Positions 31,345 through 45,000 of a DNA stretch of 64,000 bases are shown in pieces. The position numbers and the translations under genes are program-made. This DNA comes from Pseudomonas vanderleydeniana (GTDB taxonomy: Bacteria > Pseudomonadota > Gammaproteobacteria > Pseudomonadales > Pseudomonadaceae), in NCBI RefSeq assembly GCF_014268755.2, contig NZ_CP077093.1, positions 2,716,001 to 2,780,000 on the forward strand, written 5' to 3'. The first letter of the stretch is position 1. Each line of letters opens with the position of its first letter. Below the pieces are notes generated by a model that worked only from the letters and a program-made list of their open reading frames with translations, was not told where the DNA came from and ran no database searches.

Positions 31345-33060
31345 ATGTCTCCACTCGCCTTCGGGACGAGGATTTGCGTTGCGTTGCTGTGTGTTTCTGC
31401 TCTGAATACCGCTCAAGCCGCTTCCATCGATAGTACCCCCGGTATCACCGACCTGATCCGCGATCGCCAGGATCGCCTCCTCGAAGAACAGCGCCGCCGT
31501 CTCGAAGAACTCAAGGAATTGCCCGGCAAGGCTGCCACGCCGGTGGCGCCGCAGGCACCGGTCGACACCCGCTGCTTCCCGATCAAGACCATCGACCTGC
31601 AGGGTGCGAACTCGCTCTCGACCGGCGAGCGCGAGCGCCTGCTCAAGCCCTACGTCGGCCAGTGCCTGGGCGTGCCGCAGCTCAACGAGCTGCTCAAGGT
31701 CATCACTGACGCCTATATAGAGAAGGGCCTGGTCACCAGCCGCGCCTACCTGCCGCAGCAGGACCTGTCCAGCGGCAACCTCAAGGTGCTGGTGGTCGAA
31801 GGCAAGCTCGAAGGCCTGAAGGGCGCCGAGGGGAGCGGCATTTCCGATCGTGAGCTGAAGATGAGCTTCCCCGGCAAGCCGGGCGACCTGCTCAATCTGC
31901 GGGAAATCGAGCAGATGGTCGACCAGCTCAATCGCCTGCCGTCGAACCAGGCCCAGATGGAACTGGCACCGGGCAAGGAAGTGGGCGGCAGCGAAGTACT
32001 GGTCAAGAACAATCCGCAGAAACCCTGGCGGGTCGGCCTGTCGTACAGCAACGAGGGCCAGCGCAGTACCGGTCTGCAGCAGGCGGGCACGACCTTCGAT
32101 TGGGACAGCCCATTGGGCCTGGCTGACCAGCTTTCCTTGAGGGCCGGCCATGATGTGGTCGGTGACACGACGAAGAACTCGCGCAACGCGATGCTCTATT
32201 ACAACCTCCCGTTCGGCTGGTGGAATCTCAGCTACACCTACAATGAGAGCGAAAACCGCGCGCAGGCCAAGGCCAGTGGCTTTTCCTTCAAGCAGAGTGG
32301 TGACAGCCAGAACCACCAGTTGAAACTGGAGCGGGTGGTCTATCGCGACTCGGTGAGCAAGACCTCGCTCAATACTGGCGTGTCCTACCTGCGTACCAAC
32401 AACTTCATTGAAGACAGCAAGCTGGCGCTGAGCAGCAACCGCATCAGCGAGGCGCAGTTCGGCATCAACCATGGTCGACGGATCGGCGGTGCGTTCGTCA
32501 ACGTTGACCTGGGCATGCAGGATGGCATCGGTGCCTTCGATGCCCAAGGCAACCACGACCCCAAGCCGGGTCAGCCGGATGCCCGCTATCGCAAGTACAC
32601 CGCCACCATCAGCTACCTGCAGCCGTTCAAACTGTGGGGCGAGTCCTTCAGCTTCAGCAGCCTGATGACCGGCCAGCGCAGCGAGGACGTGTTGTTCAGC
32701 CCACAGCGCATGAGCCTGGGGGGGCAGTCGTCGATTCGCGGTTACAGGGACCAGAGCCTGTCTGGAGACAGTGGTGGTTACTGGCGTACCGACCTGCGCT
32801 GGAGTCGACCGGTGACCTGGGGCTGGATGCGCCCGGTGTTCGCCGAGTATGGCACCAGCCTTGGCTATGACCAGGGCGTGATCCGCCATGGTCGCTATAA
32901 CGCCGAGCAGCATGGGCGCATGACCAGCGACTCGCTGGAGTTGTTTGCCCGCGGCCAACACGTGGCAGCGACGGTGACCTTCGCCCATTCCCTGGAACGG
33001 CCGACGCCCATCACGGAGCGAGAAGCGCCGATCTACTTCCGCCTGGATTTCTTTCTTTAA
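31345..33060 (+). CDS. TpsB/CdiB-type outer-membrane transporter (ShlB/FhaC family)
   Basis: A 571-residue outer-membrane pore that secretes the large TpsA encoded next. A signal peptide (MSPLAFGTRICVALLCVSAL, cleavage after AQA) is followed by a Glu/Arg-rich helix (LLEEQRRRLEELKEL). Two POTRA-like domains follow (RCFPIKTIDLQGANSLS and the next ~80 residues), then a beta-barrel. The barrel contains the conserved L6 signature GGQSSIRGYRDQSLSGD, and the protein ends in an aromatic strand (YFRLDFFL). The gap to tpsA is 33 bases. Start chosen by a GAGGGA site. Confidence 0.94.
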   Translation: MSPLAFGTRICVALLCVSALNTAQAASIDSTPGITDLIRDRQDRLLEEQRRRLEELKELPGKAATPVAPQAPVDTRCFPIKTIDLQGANSLSTGERERLLKPYVGQCLGVPQLNELLKVITDAYIEKGLVTSRAYLPQQDLSSGNLKVLVVEGKLEGLKGAEGSGISDRELKMSFPGKPGDLLNLREIEQMVDQLNRLPSNQAQMELAPGKEVGGSEVLVKNNPQKPWRVGLSYSNEGQRSTGLQQAGTTFDWDSPLGLADQLSLRAGHDVVGDTTKNSRNAMLYYNLPFGWWNLSYTYNESENRAQAKASGFSFKQSGDSQNHQLKLERVVYRDSVSKTSLNTGVSYLRTNNFIEDSKLALSSNRISEAQFGINHGRRIGGAFVNVDLGMQDGIGAFDAQGNHDPKPGQPDARYRKYTATISYLQPFKLWGESFSFSSLMTGQRSEDVLFSPQRMSLGGQSSIRGYRDQSLSGDSGGYWRTDLRWSRPVTWGWMRPVFAEYGTSLGYDQGVIRHGRYNAEQHGRMTSDSLELFARGQHVAATVTFAHSLERPTPITEREAPIYFRLDFFL

Positions 33061-33093
33061 TTTCCCGCCGTATTCGATTCGAGATTTTCTGAC

Positions 33094-36000
33094 ATGGACG
33101 TTCGCCAGTTCGCCTTCCTCGTTGGCCAGCCTTCTGCTGCCCTGAAAAACCGTGACCATTTCCTAGGGTTGCCGAAACGCGGGATCGCTTTCCTGCTGGC
33201 GAACGTCATGTTCTGGCAGCCGCTATGGGCGCAGGCGGACGGCATCGTGGTCAGTGCGCCGGGGACCACGCTCGGTCAGGCGGGCAACGGCGTGCCCATC
33301 GTCAACATCGCTGCACCCAATGGCAGCGGTCTGTCGCACAACCAGTTCCAGGACTACAACGTCGGCAGCCAGGGCGTCATCCTCAATAACGCCACGAACC
33401 GTACCCAGTCGACGCAACTGGGCGGGATCATCCTCGGCAACAGCAACCTCAACGGGCGTGCCGCGTCGACCATTCTCAACGAGGTCAACGGCGGCAGCCC
33501 GAGCCAATTGCGTGGCTACACCGAAGTGGCGGGGCAGTCGGCCCATGTCATTGTTGCCAACCCCTATGGCATCACCTGTAACGGCTGCGGCTTCATCAAC
33601 ACGCCGCAGGCGACGCTGACCACCGGCAAGGCGGTGATCACCAACGGGCAGGTCTCGGGTTACCAGGTCGACCGGGGTAGTGTCTCCATCGAAGGCGCGC
33701 TGCTGAACGCCAACAACATCGACCGTTTCGAGATCATCACCCGCTCGGCCAAGTTGAATGCCGAGATCCAGGCGAAAAACCTAGCGATCATCACCGGTGC
33801 CAACGACGTCGATGCCAAGACCCTCAAGGCCACTGCGCGAGCGGCCGATCCTGCAACGGCTCCGCAACTGGCGATCGACTCTTCGGCGCTGGGCGGCATG
33901 TACGCCGGCGCGATCAAGCTGGTGGGTACCGAGGCCGGTGTCGGGGTGAAACTCGACGGCAAGATGGTTGCCAGCGGGGGCGACATCCAGCTCGATGCCA
34001 ACGGCCATCTGAGCATGGTCGACACGGCGGCGACCGGGGCGGTCAACGTCAAGGCGCAGAGCCTGGAAACCAAGGGCCCGGTCTATGCCGGCACCACCCT
34101 GGACGTGAAGACCCAAGGCGACCTGACCAGCCAGAACAACCTCGTAGCCAAGGACCGCATTACGCTCAACAGCGGCGGCCAACTGACCAACAATGGCATC
34201 ATCGAAGCCGGGGTCAATGTCGATAACAGCCGCAATGCCGCAGGCGACGTCAGCATCCGCGCACAGAACGTCAACAACGCCGGCAAGAGCATCATCGCCA
34301 GCCGCAACCTGAAGGTCACGGCCGCTCAAGCCCTGGACAACCGCGAGGGGGCGATTTCCGGTGCCGCGACCACGGCACTCGCAGCGACCAGCGTGAATAA
34401 CGTCCAGGGGCAAGTTACCGGTGATCTGGGGCTGAGCATCGACCTCAGTGGTGCCTTGAACAACCAGGCCGGGACTCTGGGCTCCGGTGGGGCGTTGAAC
34501 CTCACCGCCGCGAGCCTTGATAACCGTGCCGCCGGTACGGTCCTGGCTGCCGGCGGCAGTCTTGCCGTCACTGTCCGTGGTGCCGTTGACAACCGCGAAC
34601 AGGGCAAGCTGCGCGCCACCGGCGCCATCGACCTGACAACCGGCAGCCTGGACAACCGCGGCGGCAGCCTGGCGGGCAAGGACCAACTGACCCTGCGCAG
34701 CGCCTCGGTCGATAACCGTGTGGGGCTGATCCAGGCCGAACAGGGCGTCACGTTGCTGGTCGACCAGATCGACAACCGTGCCGGCGAACTGTCCAGCACT
34801 GGTGGCAAGGTCAAGCTGGATGCCCAGCGCCTGGACAACAGCGACGGCGGCAAGCTGCTGGCTGAAACCGACCTGGCGCTGACTGTGGCGCAACTGATCA
34901 ACCAGACCCAGGGGCGGCTGTTCGCCAAGGGCAATGCCAGTCTGAGCGGTACCAATCTGGACAACACCGGCGGTACCGTCTCGTCGCTCACAGGGCTGGA
35001 TATCCGCCTCGACGGCGCACTGCTCAACAACACCGGCCTGCTCAGCAGCGAAGGGACCTTGAGCCTCAAGGCCGCCAGCCTGGACAACACCAACGGCCAG
35101 ATCGGCAGCGCCGGCGACCTGTCCATCGACAGTCTCGACGCCGTGCTCAACCAGGGCGGCTCGGTCCTCACCGATCACGGCCTGACCCTCGCCAGCTCGC
35201 GCCTCGACAACAGCCAGAAGGGCCGGATCAGTGGCCTGGGCGCTGTCCGCGTGACCACCGGGACGTTCGACAACAGCCAGGAGGGGCGTCTGGTCAGCGA
35301 TGACCGCCTGGACCTGACCGCGGCCCAGGTCAACAACGCGGCCGGTCGTATCGCCAGCGGCAAGGACCTGACCGCCAGCGTTACCGGCCTCGACCAGCAG
35401 AACGGCGAACTATTCAGCAAGACCCAGCTGAACCTGGACCTGAACAACGGCCAACTGAACAACCAGGCAGGCCTGATCAACGGCCCGGTACTGGTGCTCA
35501 AGAACCTCAACGGCGTGAATAACCAGGGCGGTGAAATCTCCAGCGCCCAGGCGTTCACCCTGGCGGCGCAGAGCCTGGACAACAGCAACGGCAAGCTGCT
35601 GGGCAACCAAGGCCTGACCTTGCGCATCGAGCAGGCGCTCAACAACGTCAAGGGCCTGGTCTCCGCCGCGTCCCTCGACAGCCGCAGCGCGAGCCTGGAC
35701 AACAGCCAGGGGCAGATCAGCAGCCGTGGGCAGGCTGATCTGACTGTCACGGGCGCCTTGACCAACCTGAATGGCCAGTTGATCGCCACCGGCGACCTGA
35801 GCCTCACCGGCACTTCCCTGGATAACCGCCAGAACGGTCTGGTGGGGGCGACAAAAGCGCTGAAACTCAACGTCGACCAGATCGACAACCGGGCGGGTGA
35901 GCTGTCCGCCAACGCGAACATCAATGTGACCGCCAACCGCCTGGATAACCGCGATGGTGGCAAGGTCCTGGCCGATACCACTCTGGCCGTAGACAGCGCC

Positions 36001-39000
36001 CAGACCCTAAACGGCAACCAGGGCCTGCTCAAGGGCAAGACCGGCCTGACGCTCGATGGCCAGACCCTCGACAACACCAACGGTCAACTGATCAGCGGCC
36101 AGGACAGCCGCATCACCCTTACCGGTGACCTGGACAACAGCCAAGGGCTGCTCAGCAGCGAGGGTCAGCTGGACGTCAGTGCCGCCCAGCTGACCAACAC
36201 GGCCGGCAGCCTGTCCAGCGCCGGTCCCCTGAGCGCCAAGGCCACTGCCGCGCTGATCAACCAGGGCGGACGCCTGGTCAGTGACCGTGGCGTCACCGTC
36301 AACAGCGCCAGCCTCGACAACACTGCCCAGGGTGTGATCAGCGGCAAGGGCGCGGTGGGAGTGACCACCGGTGCCTTCGACAACAGCACCGGCAGCCTGA
36401 CCAGCGCCGACCGCCTGACGCTGACGGCCGGGCAGGTCACCAACCAGGGTGGCCGTATCGGCAGCGACAAGGCCCTGACCGCCAGCGTCACCGGCCTCGA
36501 CCAGCAGGGTGGCAAGCTGTTCAGCAACAGCGCCCTGACACTGGACATGAACCAGGGTCAACTGAACAACCAGAACGGCCTGATCAATGCGCCGCTGCTG
36601 GTGTTCAACCACCTCAAGGACGTGAACAACCAGGGCGGCGAAATCTCCAGCGCCCAGGCTTTCACCCTGGCCGCCGAAAGCCTGGACAACAGCAACGGCA
36701 AGCTGCTCGGTGACCAAACCGTCACCCTGCGTGTCAACCAGGCCCTGACCAACCTCAAGGGCCTGATCGCCGCCGCAGCGCTGGACATCCGCGCAGCCAG
36801 CCTGGACTCCAGCAACGGTGGTGAAGTCTCGGCCCAGGGCGATATCGACCTGTCCGTCTCCAGCCTGACCCAGAACGGCGGGCGCCTGCTGAGTGACCAG
36901 GCGATCCGCCTCGACCTGGCCGGTGGTGACCTCGACAACCGCAACGGCCTGCTCAATGCCAAGGGCCCGTTGACCCTCAACAACCTGCGCGACCTGAACA
37001 ACCAGAACGGCGAACTCTCCAGCCGCCAGAGCTTCGACGTCGCCGGCCGCAACCTGGACAACAGCAACGGCAAGCTGATCAGCAACAACCAGCTGGGCGT
37101 GACCGGCACCACCCTGATCAACCAGAACGGCTTGATCTCCGGCTGGCAGGGCCTGAACGTCAAGGGCGCGAGCCTGGACAACCGCAACAGCGGTACCCTG
37201 TCCAGCCGCAGCGGCAACCTGGATGTGAGCCTCAGCGGCGCACTGCTCAACGGAGATAAGGGCGCCCTGGTCAGTCAACAGAACCTGACCGTTAATGCCG
37301 ACAGCCTCGACAACCGCGCCGGCATCCTCTCCAGCGGTGCGGGCCAGAAGCTGACTGTCACCGGCCTGCTGGACAACACCCAGGGCGGCTCCATCGACAG
37401 CGGCGCGGCCCTCACCCTGCAAGCCATGGCCCTGAACAACGCCGGCAGCATCAGCGCCGAACAGGCCATCGGCTTCACCGGCACCGACCTGGATAACAGC
37501 AACGGCACCCTGACCGGCAACGGCGCGGTCACCCTCGACCTACTCGGCGCCCTGACCAACAGCAACGGCAAGCTGGCCAGCGCCGGCCCCCTGGTCATCA
37601 GCCGCAGCAGCCAGATCAGCAACCAGGGCGGCCAACTGGTCAGCCAGGGCCTGCTCAGCCTGCTCAGCGGCAGCCTCGATAACAGCAACCATGGCACGCT
37701 GGCGGCCAATGACAACCTGCAGATCACCAGCTCCGGCGCCGTGCAGAACAACGCCGACGGCCTGATCTACAGCCGGAACGGTGATCTCGGCGTCAACGCC
37801 GCCAGCCTCTCCAACGGCAAGGGCGCGCTGCAAGGGCAGGGCGCACTGAACCTGACCGTGACCGGCGACATCGACAACCAGAGCGGCAAGCTGCTGGCCC
37901 AGAACGGCAACCTGACCGTCAGTGCGGCCAGCCTCGACAACCGTGGCGGTACCCTGAGCAGCCTCAAGGGCGCGCTGGAAACCCGGATCGTCGGCGTGCT
38001 GAAAAACGGCTACGACCTGAACAACAACCGCCAGGGCGGCATCCTCCAGGGCCAACGCCTGAACCTCCGCGCACTGGGCGGTTTCGACAACTACGGTGGT
38101 CGTGTCTCGGCCCAGAGCGGCGATGCACTGATCACCACCGCCGACTTCGACAACCGCAACGGCGGCGTCTACGCCAAGGGCCTGGTGCAGGTCACCGGCA
38201 ACAACTTCGACAACAGCGGCGACAACGATGGCCAGATCGCCGGCCAGCGCATCGACCTGAGCCTCAACGGCGTCCTGAACAACCGCCTGGGCATCATCGA
38301 AAGCGACAGCACCCTGAGCGTGCGCGCCGCCAGCCTGGACAACCAGACCGGCCAACTGCGCGCCCTGGGTAACAGCGGTAAGACCGATTTCCAGATCGGC
38401 GGCCTGTTCGACAACCGTAACGGCAAGCTGGAAACCGCCAACAGCGACCTGACCCTGAACGTCGGTGGCTTCCAGAACCAGGGCGGCAGCCTGCTGCATG
38501 TGGGCAGCGGCACCTTCGATATCGCCACCGACAAGCTGCTCAACGCCGGCGGCACCGTGACCACCCGTGGTGGCCTGACCCTGACGGCGGACAACTGGAC
38601 CAATAGCAGTGTGCTGCAGGCCAACCGACTGACGCTGAACATTGGTACCCTGAACCAGACGGCCAACGGGCAACTGCTGGCTGTCGATAGCCTGACCGGC
38701 ACCGGTGGCAACTGGAACAACGACGGCCTGATCGCCAGTGATGGCACGGCCAGTTTGAACCTGAGCGGCAGCTATGGAGGTAACGGTCGCTACAGTACCC
38801 AGGGGACACTGGGCCTGAATGCGGCCTCGGTCAGTCTGGGTAGCGCCGGCAGTATCGCTGGCGGTGGGGATACCACGCTCAACGTGGGCGGCCTGCTGAG
38901 CAATGCGGGGCGCCTGACTTCCAATGCCGGCCTGAGCGTTGTTTCCGGCAGCTTGACCAACAACGGCACCCTGGCCAGTGCCCAGAACCTGTCGATCAAG

Positions 39001-42000
39001 GCGCACGACCTGCTGAGCAACAACGGCTCGCTGCTGTTCAGTGGCGGTGACATGGGCTTGCAGGTCGATACCTTGACCAACAACCAGGGCGACATCTACA
39101 GCCTGGGGGCATTGACGGTATCCGGGTACGCCGACGGCACTCGCGCCAACCAGTTGGAAAACATCTCCGGCAGCCTCGAGTCCCAGGGGGACATGACCCT
39201 GCGGGCGCAGAGTCTGCTCAATCGCAAGGACAAGCTGACCTACAAGAGCAGCTTTGTCTCCGGCAGCATTGGCGTCAACAACTACTACACCGGCTCGAAA
39301 CACCGCCAGACCAACTACATTGCCACCGAAGTCTTCCAGAGCGCGATCGACGAGGATTCCCGGCAAGCCAGTTTGCAGTCCGGGCGCAACCTGACGATTG
39401 ACGGTGGGGATATCGTCAACCGCTACAGCGCGATGACCGCCTCTGGCAACATCAACATCGCCGCCAATAACCTGACCAACGAAGGCGCGGTGGCTGGTCG
39501 TACGACCCGAACCCGCACCTGGTATTCCGGCTGGGCGAAGAAGGGCTCGGACTATGGGTTCATCAGCAGTTATGTCGTGCCCTACAACGCCCAATCGACG
39601 CCGACGCCAATTTCGGTCGATGCCTTCACCAACTACACCTCGGCCTGGGGCGGCGGTCTGATCGGAGACACCACGACGGCCGCGTCCGGGGGGACCGGGC
39701 TGGCAGCCGCTGTGATCCAGGCGGGTGGAAGCGTTGCCATCAATGCAACACAGAACCTGATCAACAGTTCGGTCGTCGACTACACCCGTCCCGAAATCAC
39801 ACAACAGCGCTCGGCGGCAACCGCTACCGCGAAGGTGTTGCCTTCGGTCGTGTTGCTCAATGCCCAACTGCCGCCGAACCTGGCGCAGCAACAAGTGAAT
39901 CCGGTGACCCTGCCGGGCTTCAGCCTGCCATCCGGCCAGAATGGTCTGTTCCGCCTCAGCGGGCAGGGCGTTTCGCTGGTAACGGTGGCGGGCGCCCAGG
40001 GCATGCATTCCTCGGCAGTCGATGCCGCCCAGCGCCAGCAGAATGCGGGTGACGGGCAGGCACGCCACCTGCCATTGGCCGATGCGGCTCGGGGCACTGC
40101 AGGCGACCTGCAGCTTGAGCAAAATGCTCGGCCGACTACTGCAACCATCGTGAGTGGCAATGTCGCCGGGCCAGGGGATGCCGGCAGTGTCCTGCTGCCC
40201 GCCGGCAGCCAGGTCGTCAACCATGTACGGGGCCTGCCTGATGTTTCGGGCAAATCCAGCCCGCAGAAGTACCTGATCGAAACCAACCCGGTGCTAACCG
40301 ACCTCAAGCAGTTCATGAGCTCGGACTACATGCTGTCGAATCTGGGCTATGACCCGGACACCAGCGCCAAGCGCCTGGGTGATGGGTTCTACGAGCAGAA
40401 ACTGATCCAGCAGGCCGTGACGGCGCGAACCGGCCAACGTTTCATCGATGGGCAGACGTCTGACGAAGGTCTCTACAAGTACCTGATGGACAACGCCATC
40501 AAGAGCAAGCAGGAACTCAACCTGGCCGTCGGCGTCAGCCTGACGTCCGAACAGGTGGCGGCCCTGACCCATGACATCGTCTGGCTGGAAAACACCGAGG
40601 TCAACGGCGAGCAGGTGCTGGTGCCGGTACTGTACCTGGCCAATGCCAACAACCGCCTGACCGCTGACGGCGCCCTGATCCAGGGCTCCGACGTCCAACT
40701 GATCGCCGGCCAGGACCTGAGCAACGCCGGGACCTTGCGCGCCAGCAACAACCTCTCTGCCAGCGCCGGCAATGACCTCACCAACAGCGGCCTGATCCAG
40801 GCCGACAACCGTCTCGACCTGCTGGCCGGGCACAACATCGTCAACAAGGCCGGTGGTGTGATCGCCGGCCGTGATGTCAGCCTCACCGCCACCACGGGCG
40901 ATGTGATCAACGAGCGCACGGTCACCCAGATCGACAGTGGCAGGGGCGATGTCACGCTCCATCGCGATGTCGTCGACAGCGCGGCCCGTATCGAATCGGC
41001 CAACGACCTGGTCGTGCGTGCCGGCCGTGACGTGACCAGCCAGGGTGGCGTGCTGCAGAGCGGCCGTGATACCCAGATCGTCGCCGGTCGTGACATCAAC
41101 CTGATTGCCGCTGAACAGCGCGATGCCGTCAGCATTGGCAAGGGCCACAGTACCGAGCAGGTCACTCAGCTCAGCTCGACGTTGACGGCTGGTCGCGACG
41201 TTTCGCTCGGTGCGGGGCGAGATCTGACGGCCATCGCCAGCCAGATCGACGCCAAGCGTGATGTTGCCCTGTCGGCCACTGGCGACCTGACTCTGGCCTC
41301 GGCGGCGAACGAGCAGCATGTCTATGACCAGACGCGGAAGGTGACGCGCCAGGAGGACCATACCCAGCAGGTGGCGAGCAGCGTTTCGGCGGGTGGCAAC
41401 GCCGTACTGACCGCCGGCAAGGACCTGGGGCTGATCGCCAGCAAGGTCAGTGCGGGCAACGAGGCCTACCTGAGCGCCGCCGCCAACCTGACGCTGCAGA
41501 CCGCGACCAATGACGACTACAGCTTCTTCAGCAAGGTGAAGAAAAGCTCTTCGGGCAAGAAGAGCCAGTTGGATGAGGTGGCCAGTAGTACCAACATGGC
41601 CAGTTCGGTCAGTAGTGGCAACAAGACTACCCTGGTCGCCGGGCAGGACATGACGATCAAGGGCAGTGCCGTCGACTCTGAAAAGGGTGGCGTGACGCTG
41701 GTCGCCGGTAATGACCTGCAAGTCGTTGCCGCCACCGACAGCAGCAGTGCTCGCCATGAGCGCAGCAAGAGCAAAAGCAGTTGGGGCGGCCTCAAGTCGA
41801 GCAAGGTCAAGGATCAGGTTGCCGAGACGAAAACCACGGCAGTAGGCAGTCTCATCTCGGGTAATACCGTGGATGTGGCGTCGACCCGCGATGTCACAGT
41901 GACCGGTTCATCCCTGGTCAGTACCCAGGACCTGAATGTCCAGGCCGGACGCGACCTGAAAATCGATGCAGCGGAAAACACATTCACCCGGAACGAGCTG

Positions 42001-45000
42001 CACAAGGAGAAAAACCGCGACCTGACCGGTGTGCTGACTGCCAACAACATGGGCATTGATGACATCACCGGTAACCAGCATCTGTCGATCAGCAGTCGGA
42101 ACCACACCGGTAAAGCCGCCCAGACGACCCTCACCGGCAGTACGGTGGGCTCCAGCGAGGGTAGCATCAACCTGGCTGCCGGGCGTGAGCTCAGTGTCAT
42201 CGCCAGCGACTTGGTGAGCACCAAGAACACCAGCCTTGCCGGTTCGAACGTGACGCTGGCTGCAGGCATGGAAACCGCCAGCCAGAGCAGTACCGATAAG
42301 TCCAGCAGCCTTGCGGTTGGGCGTGTGGTGGGTGGTGCCATCGTCGATACAGTCAAGAGCATCCAGGCCAGCACCAAGGCAGCACAGAACTCGGACGATA
42401 GCCGTCTCAAGGCGGTGAAGGGTGCTCAGGCACTGATGTCGGTCAATGACTTGGGCGACCGTGCAGATGATCTCATGGCGGCCCTCCAGGGCAAGCCCAA
42501 CTCCAGCGGCGCGGTGTTCAAGATCGGCACTGAGCTTGCCAGCACCCACAGCAAGAGCAGCACTCAGTACGACAGCAGCACCGCCAAGCAGACCACCGTC
42601 AACAGTGGCGGCAATCTGGTGATCGTTGCTTCTGGCAAGGCTGCTGACACCGCAGGCGACATTCATGTCGTCGGCAGTAGCCTGAAATCTGCTGACACGT
42701 TGTTGCTGGCCAAGAACGACATCACATTCGAGAGTGCGCAGAACACCGAGGATCGCGAGAACAAGAACAGCCATAGCAAAACGGCGATCGGTGCCAGCTT
42801 CAACATCGGTTCGCAGAATGGCTTCACACTCGACCTCGGGGCGCAACTTGCTCAGGGCAAGGGCAGTGGCCACGACGTTACCCAGGTCAACAGCACGCTC
42901 GATACCGGAACGCTGAAACTGCAGAGCGGCAAGGACACAACCCTGGCCGGGGCGCAGATCCACGCCGACAACATCCAGGCCGTGATTGGCGGTGACCTGA
43001 ACATCGCTTCGCGGCAGGACACCTCCGAGCACAAGAACAAGCAGGGCAGTGGTGGCTTTGGTGCCAGCATCTGTGTTCCGCCTTTCTGCTATGGCGAAAC
43101 GGTGACGGCGACAGCCAACCTCGCCGCCAGCAACATGAACAGCAAATACAAGGCGGTGGCTGATCAGAGCGGCCTGTTCGCCGGCAAGGATGGCTACGAC
43201 ATCAGCGTTGGCAAGAACACGGTGCTGCAGGGCTCGGTGATCGCCAGTGAGGCATCTGCCGACAAGAACCGTCTGAGCACCGACAGGCTGATCGTCAGCG
43301 ACATCAAGAATGTCAGCGAGATCAAGAGCCAGTCCGCAGGCATCTCGGTTTCCTACGGCAGTGGCAACTACGGAGACCTCAAGCCAAGTACCAACTTTGG
43401 CGGCAGCGTGCCGTTGTCGCTGAAAGACTCCGACCACAGTACCACCCGTAGTGCGGTCAGCGAAGGCACGATCATTGTACGTAGCGCGGACGGGGCTAAT
43501 GATCTGGTTGGTCTTAATCGCGATACCGCCAATGCGAATTCGCATCTGGATCGACCAGACGAAAAAGCTATGCAGGAACGGATCGACCTGATCCAGAGCA
43601 CCGTCGCCCTGTCCAAGTCGGTCATCTCCAAGGTCGCCAGCTCGCAACAGCAGGCCGCGATAGAACGGGCCAACAAGGCCACGACCGAGCAGGAGCGTGA
43701 TGCGGCCATTGCCGATGCGAAGAGCTGGGGGGTAGGTGGCGACAAGCGCTTCATGGCGGACATCGCCGCCGGCCTGATCGCTGCAGGCATGGGCGGTGTG
43801 GGCGGCAGTACGGCAATTGGCCTTGTGGCCAACACGACCGCCGCGGACACCGCCAAGAAGATTGGTGATTACGCCGATCAGCAATTGGCACAAGCCACGC
43901 GCGACAACGACAAGCCTCTCCAGGCTGCCTGGGGTGAGGGTGGCGCTGCCCGGGTCCTGCTGCACAGTCTGGCGGGTGCCGCGCAAGGCTTGTCCAGCGG
44001 CTCGGCGCTCAGTGGGGCCTTGAGTGCAGGCACTTCGGCGGCGCTCATGCCGGCCCTGGATGAGGTACTGAAAAAGAATGGTATCGGCTTTGAAAGCCGC
44101 GATGCGTTTGACGCGCTGTTGGCAGCGGGTCTGGGGGCTGCAGTAGGCAAGAACGGTATCAGCCAGGCCAGCGGGGCGACCATTGCGGGGAACATTGAGC
44201 AGTACAACCGTCAGATTCACCCGACTGAAGCGCGCTTGATCGAGCAGGAGGCTCCGAAGCTTGCGGCCAAGCTGGGTATCAGTGATGCCGAGGCTGAGCA
44301 GCGGATGGCGCGGGCGTTTGCCTTCTATATCGATGGCAACTGGCAAAAAACGATCGGCGGGGCAGGTGAGCAGTTTGATGCTGATACGTTGGCGTCTCTG
44401 GGCAAGGCGCTTGCGCCACTGGCTTCGAGGTATGACAGTGCCGTTGGTGCGATTGAGAACGGAGGAAAGGGTTATAGCGCCAGCGAGACGTTGGATTTAA
44501 TCAAGGGCTATGGTCAGGCTCATCAGTCTGATTTCAAGAATGCAGATATTGGTATTGCCTATCTCGGCGATCCAAAGACCTACAACACCGATGGTCTGGT
44601 TGACTTCTATAAGCTCAATCTCGATTACAGTGGCAGAAAAGCTGGGACTTTTGACGGTCTTGGAGGAGTTCTTGCTGGCGGGGGAATGAGCCTCTGGTCT
44701 CTAGTGCAGGCAACGGCTTCGATGGGGAACGAGATCTTTTCTGGCCATGTGCTGAATGTGGCCAATAACACGCTCGACCCATTTGTAGAACCTCAAGATA
44801 TAATTGGTGGCTGGAAGGTTATCAGTGATGGTCAGAAGCTTGTCTTCGACCTGCAAAATAACGTTTATGGTCAGGCGCAGCAGACCACTAAAAACGCCGT
44901 TGACCTTGCAACGCTATTACTCCCCGGGCCTGGCGAGGCTGCAACCGTTGGGAAGCTAGGCAAGCTTGGAGAGGCTGCTGAGCTGGCCAATGCTGCAGAT

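Noticed and set aside
37540..40224. 894-codon minus-strand open frame, and others at 41908-44346
   Set aside because: Mirror frames of the tpsA repeats; repetitive and without start signals.
33094..41000. Periodic DNA taken as a non-coding repeat array
   Set aside because: The period keeps frame and encodes FHA-type LDN...G repeats within one open frame.
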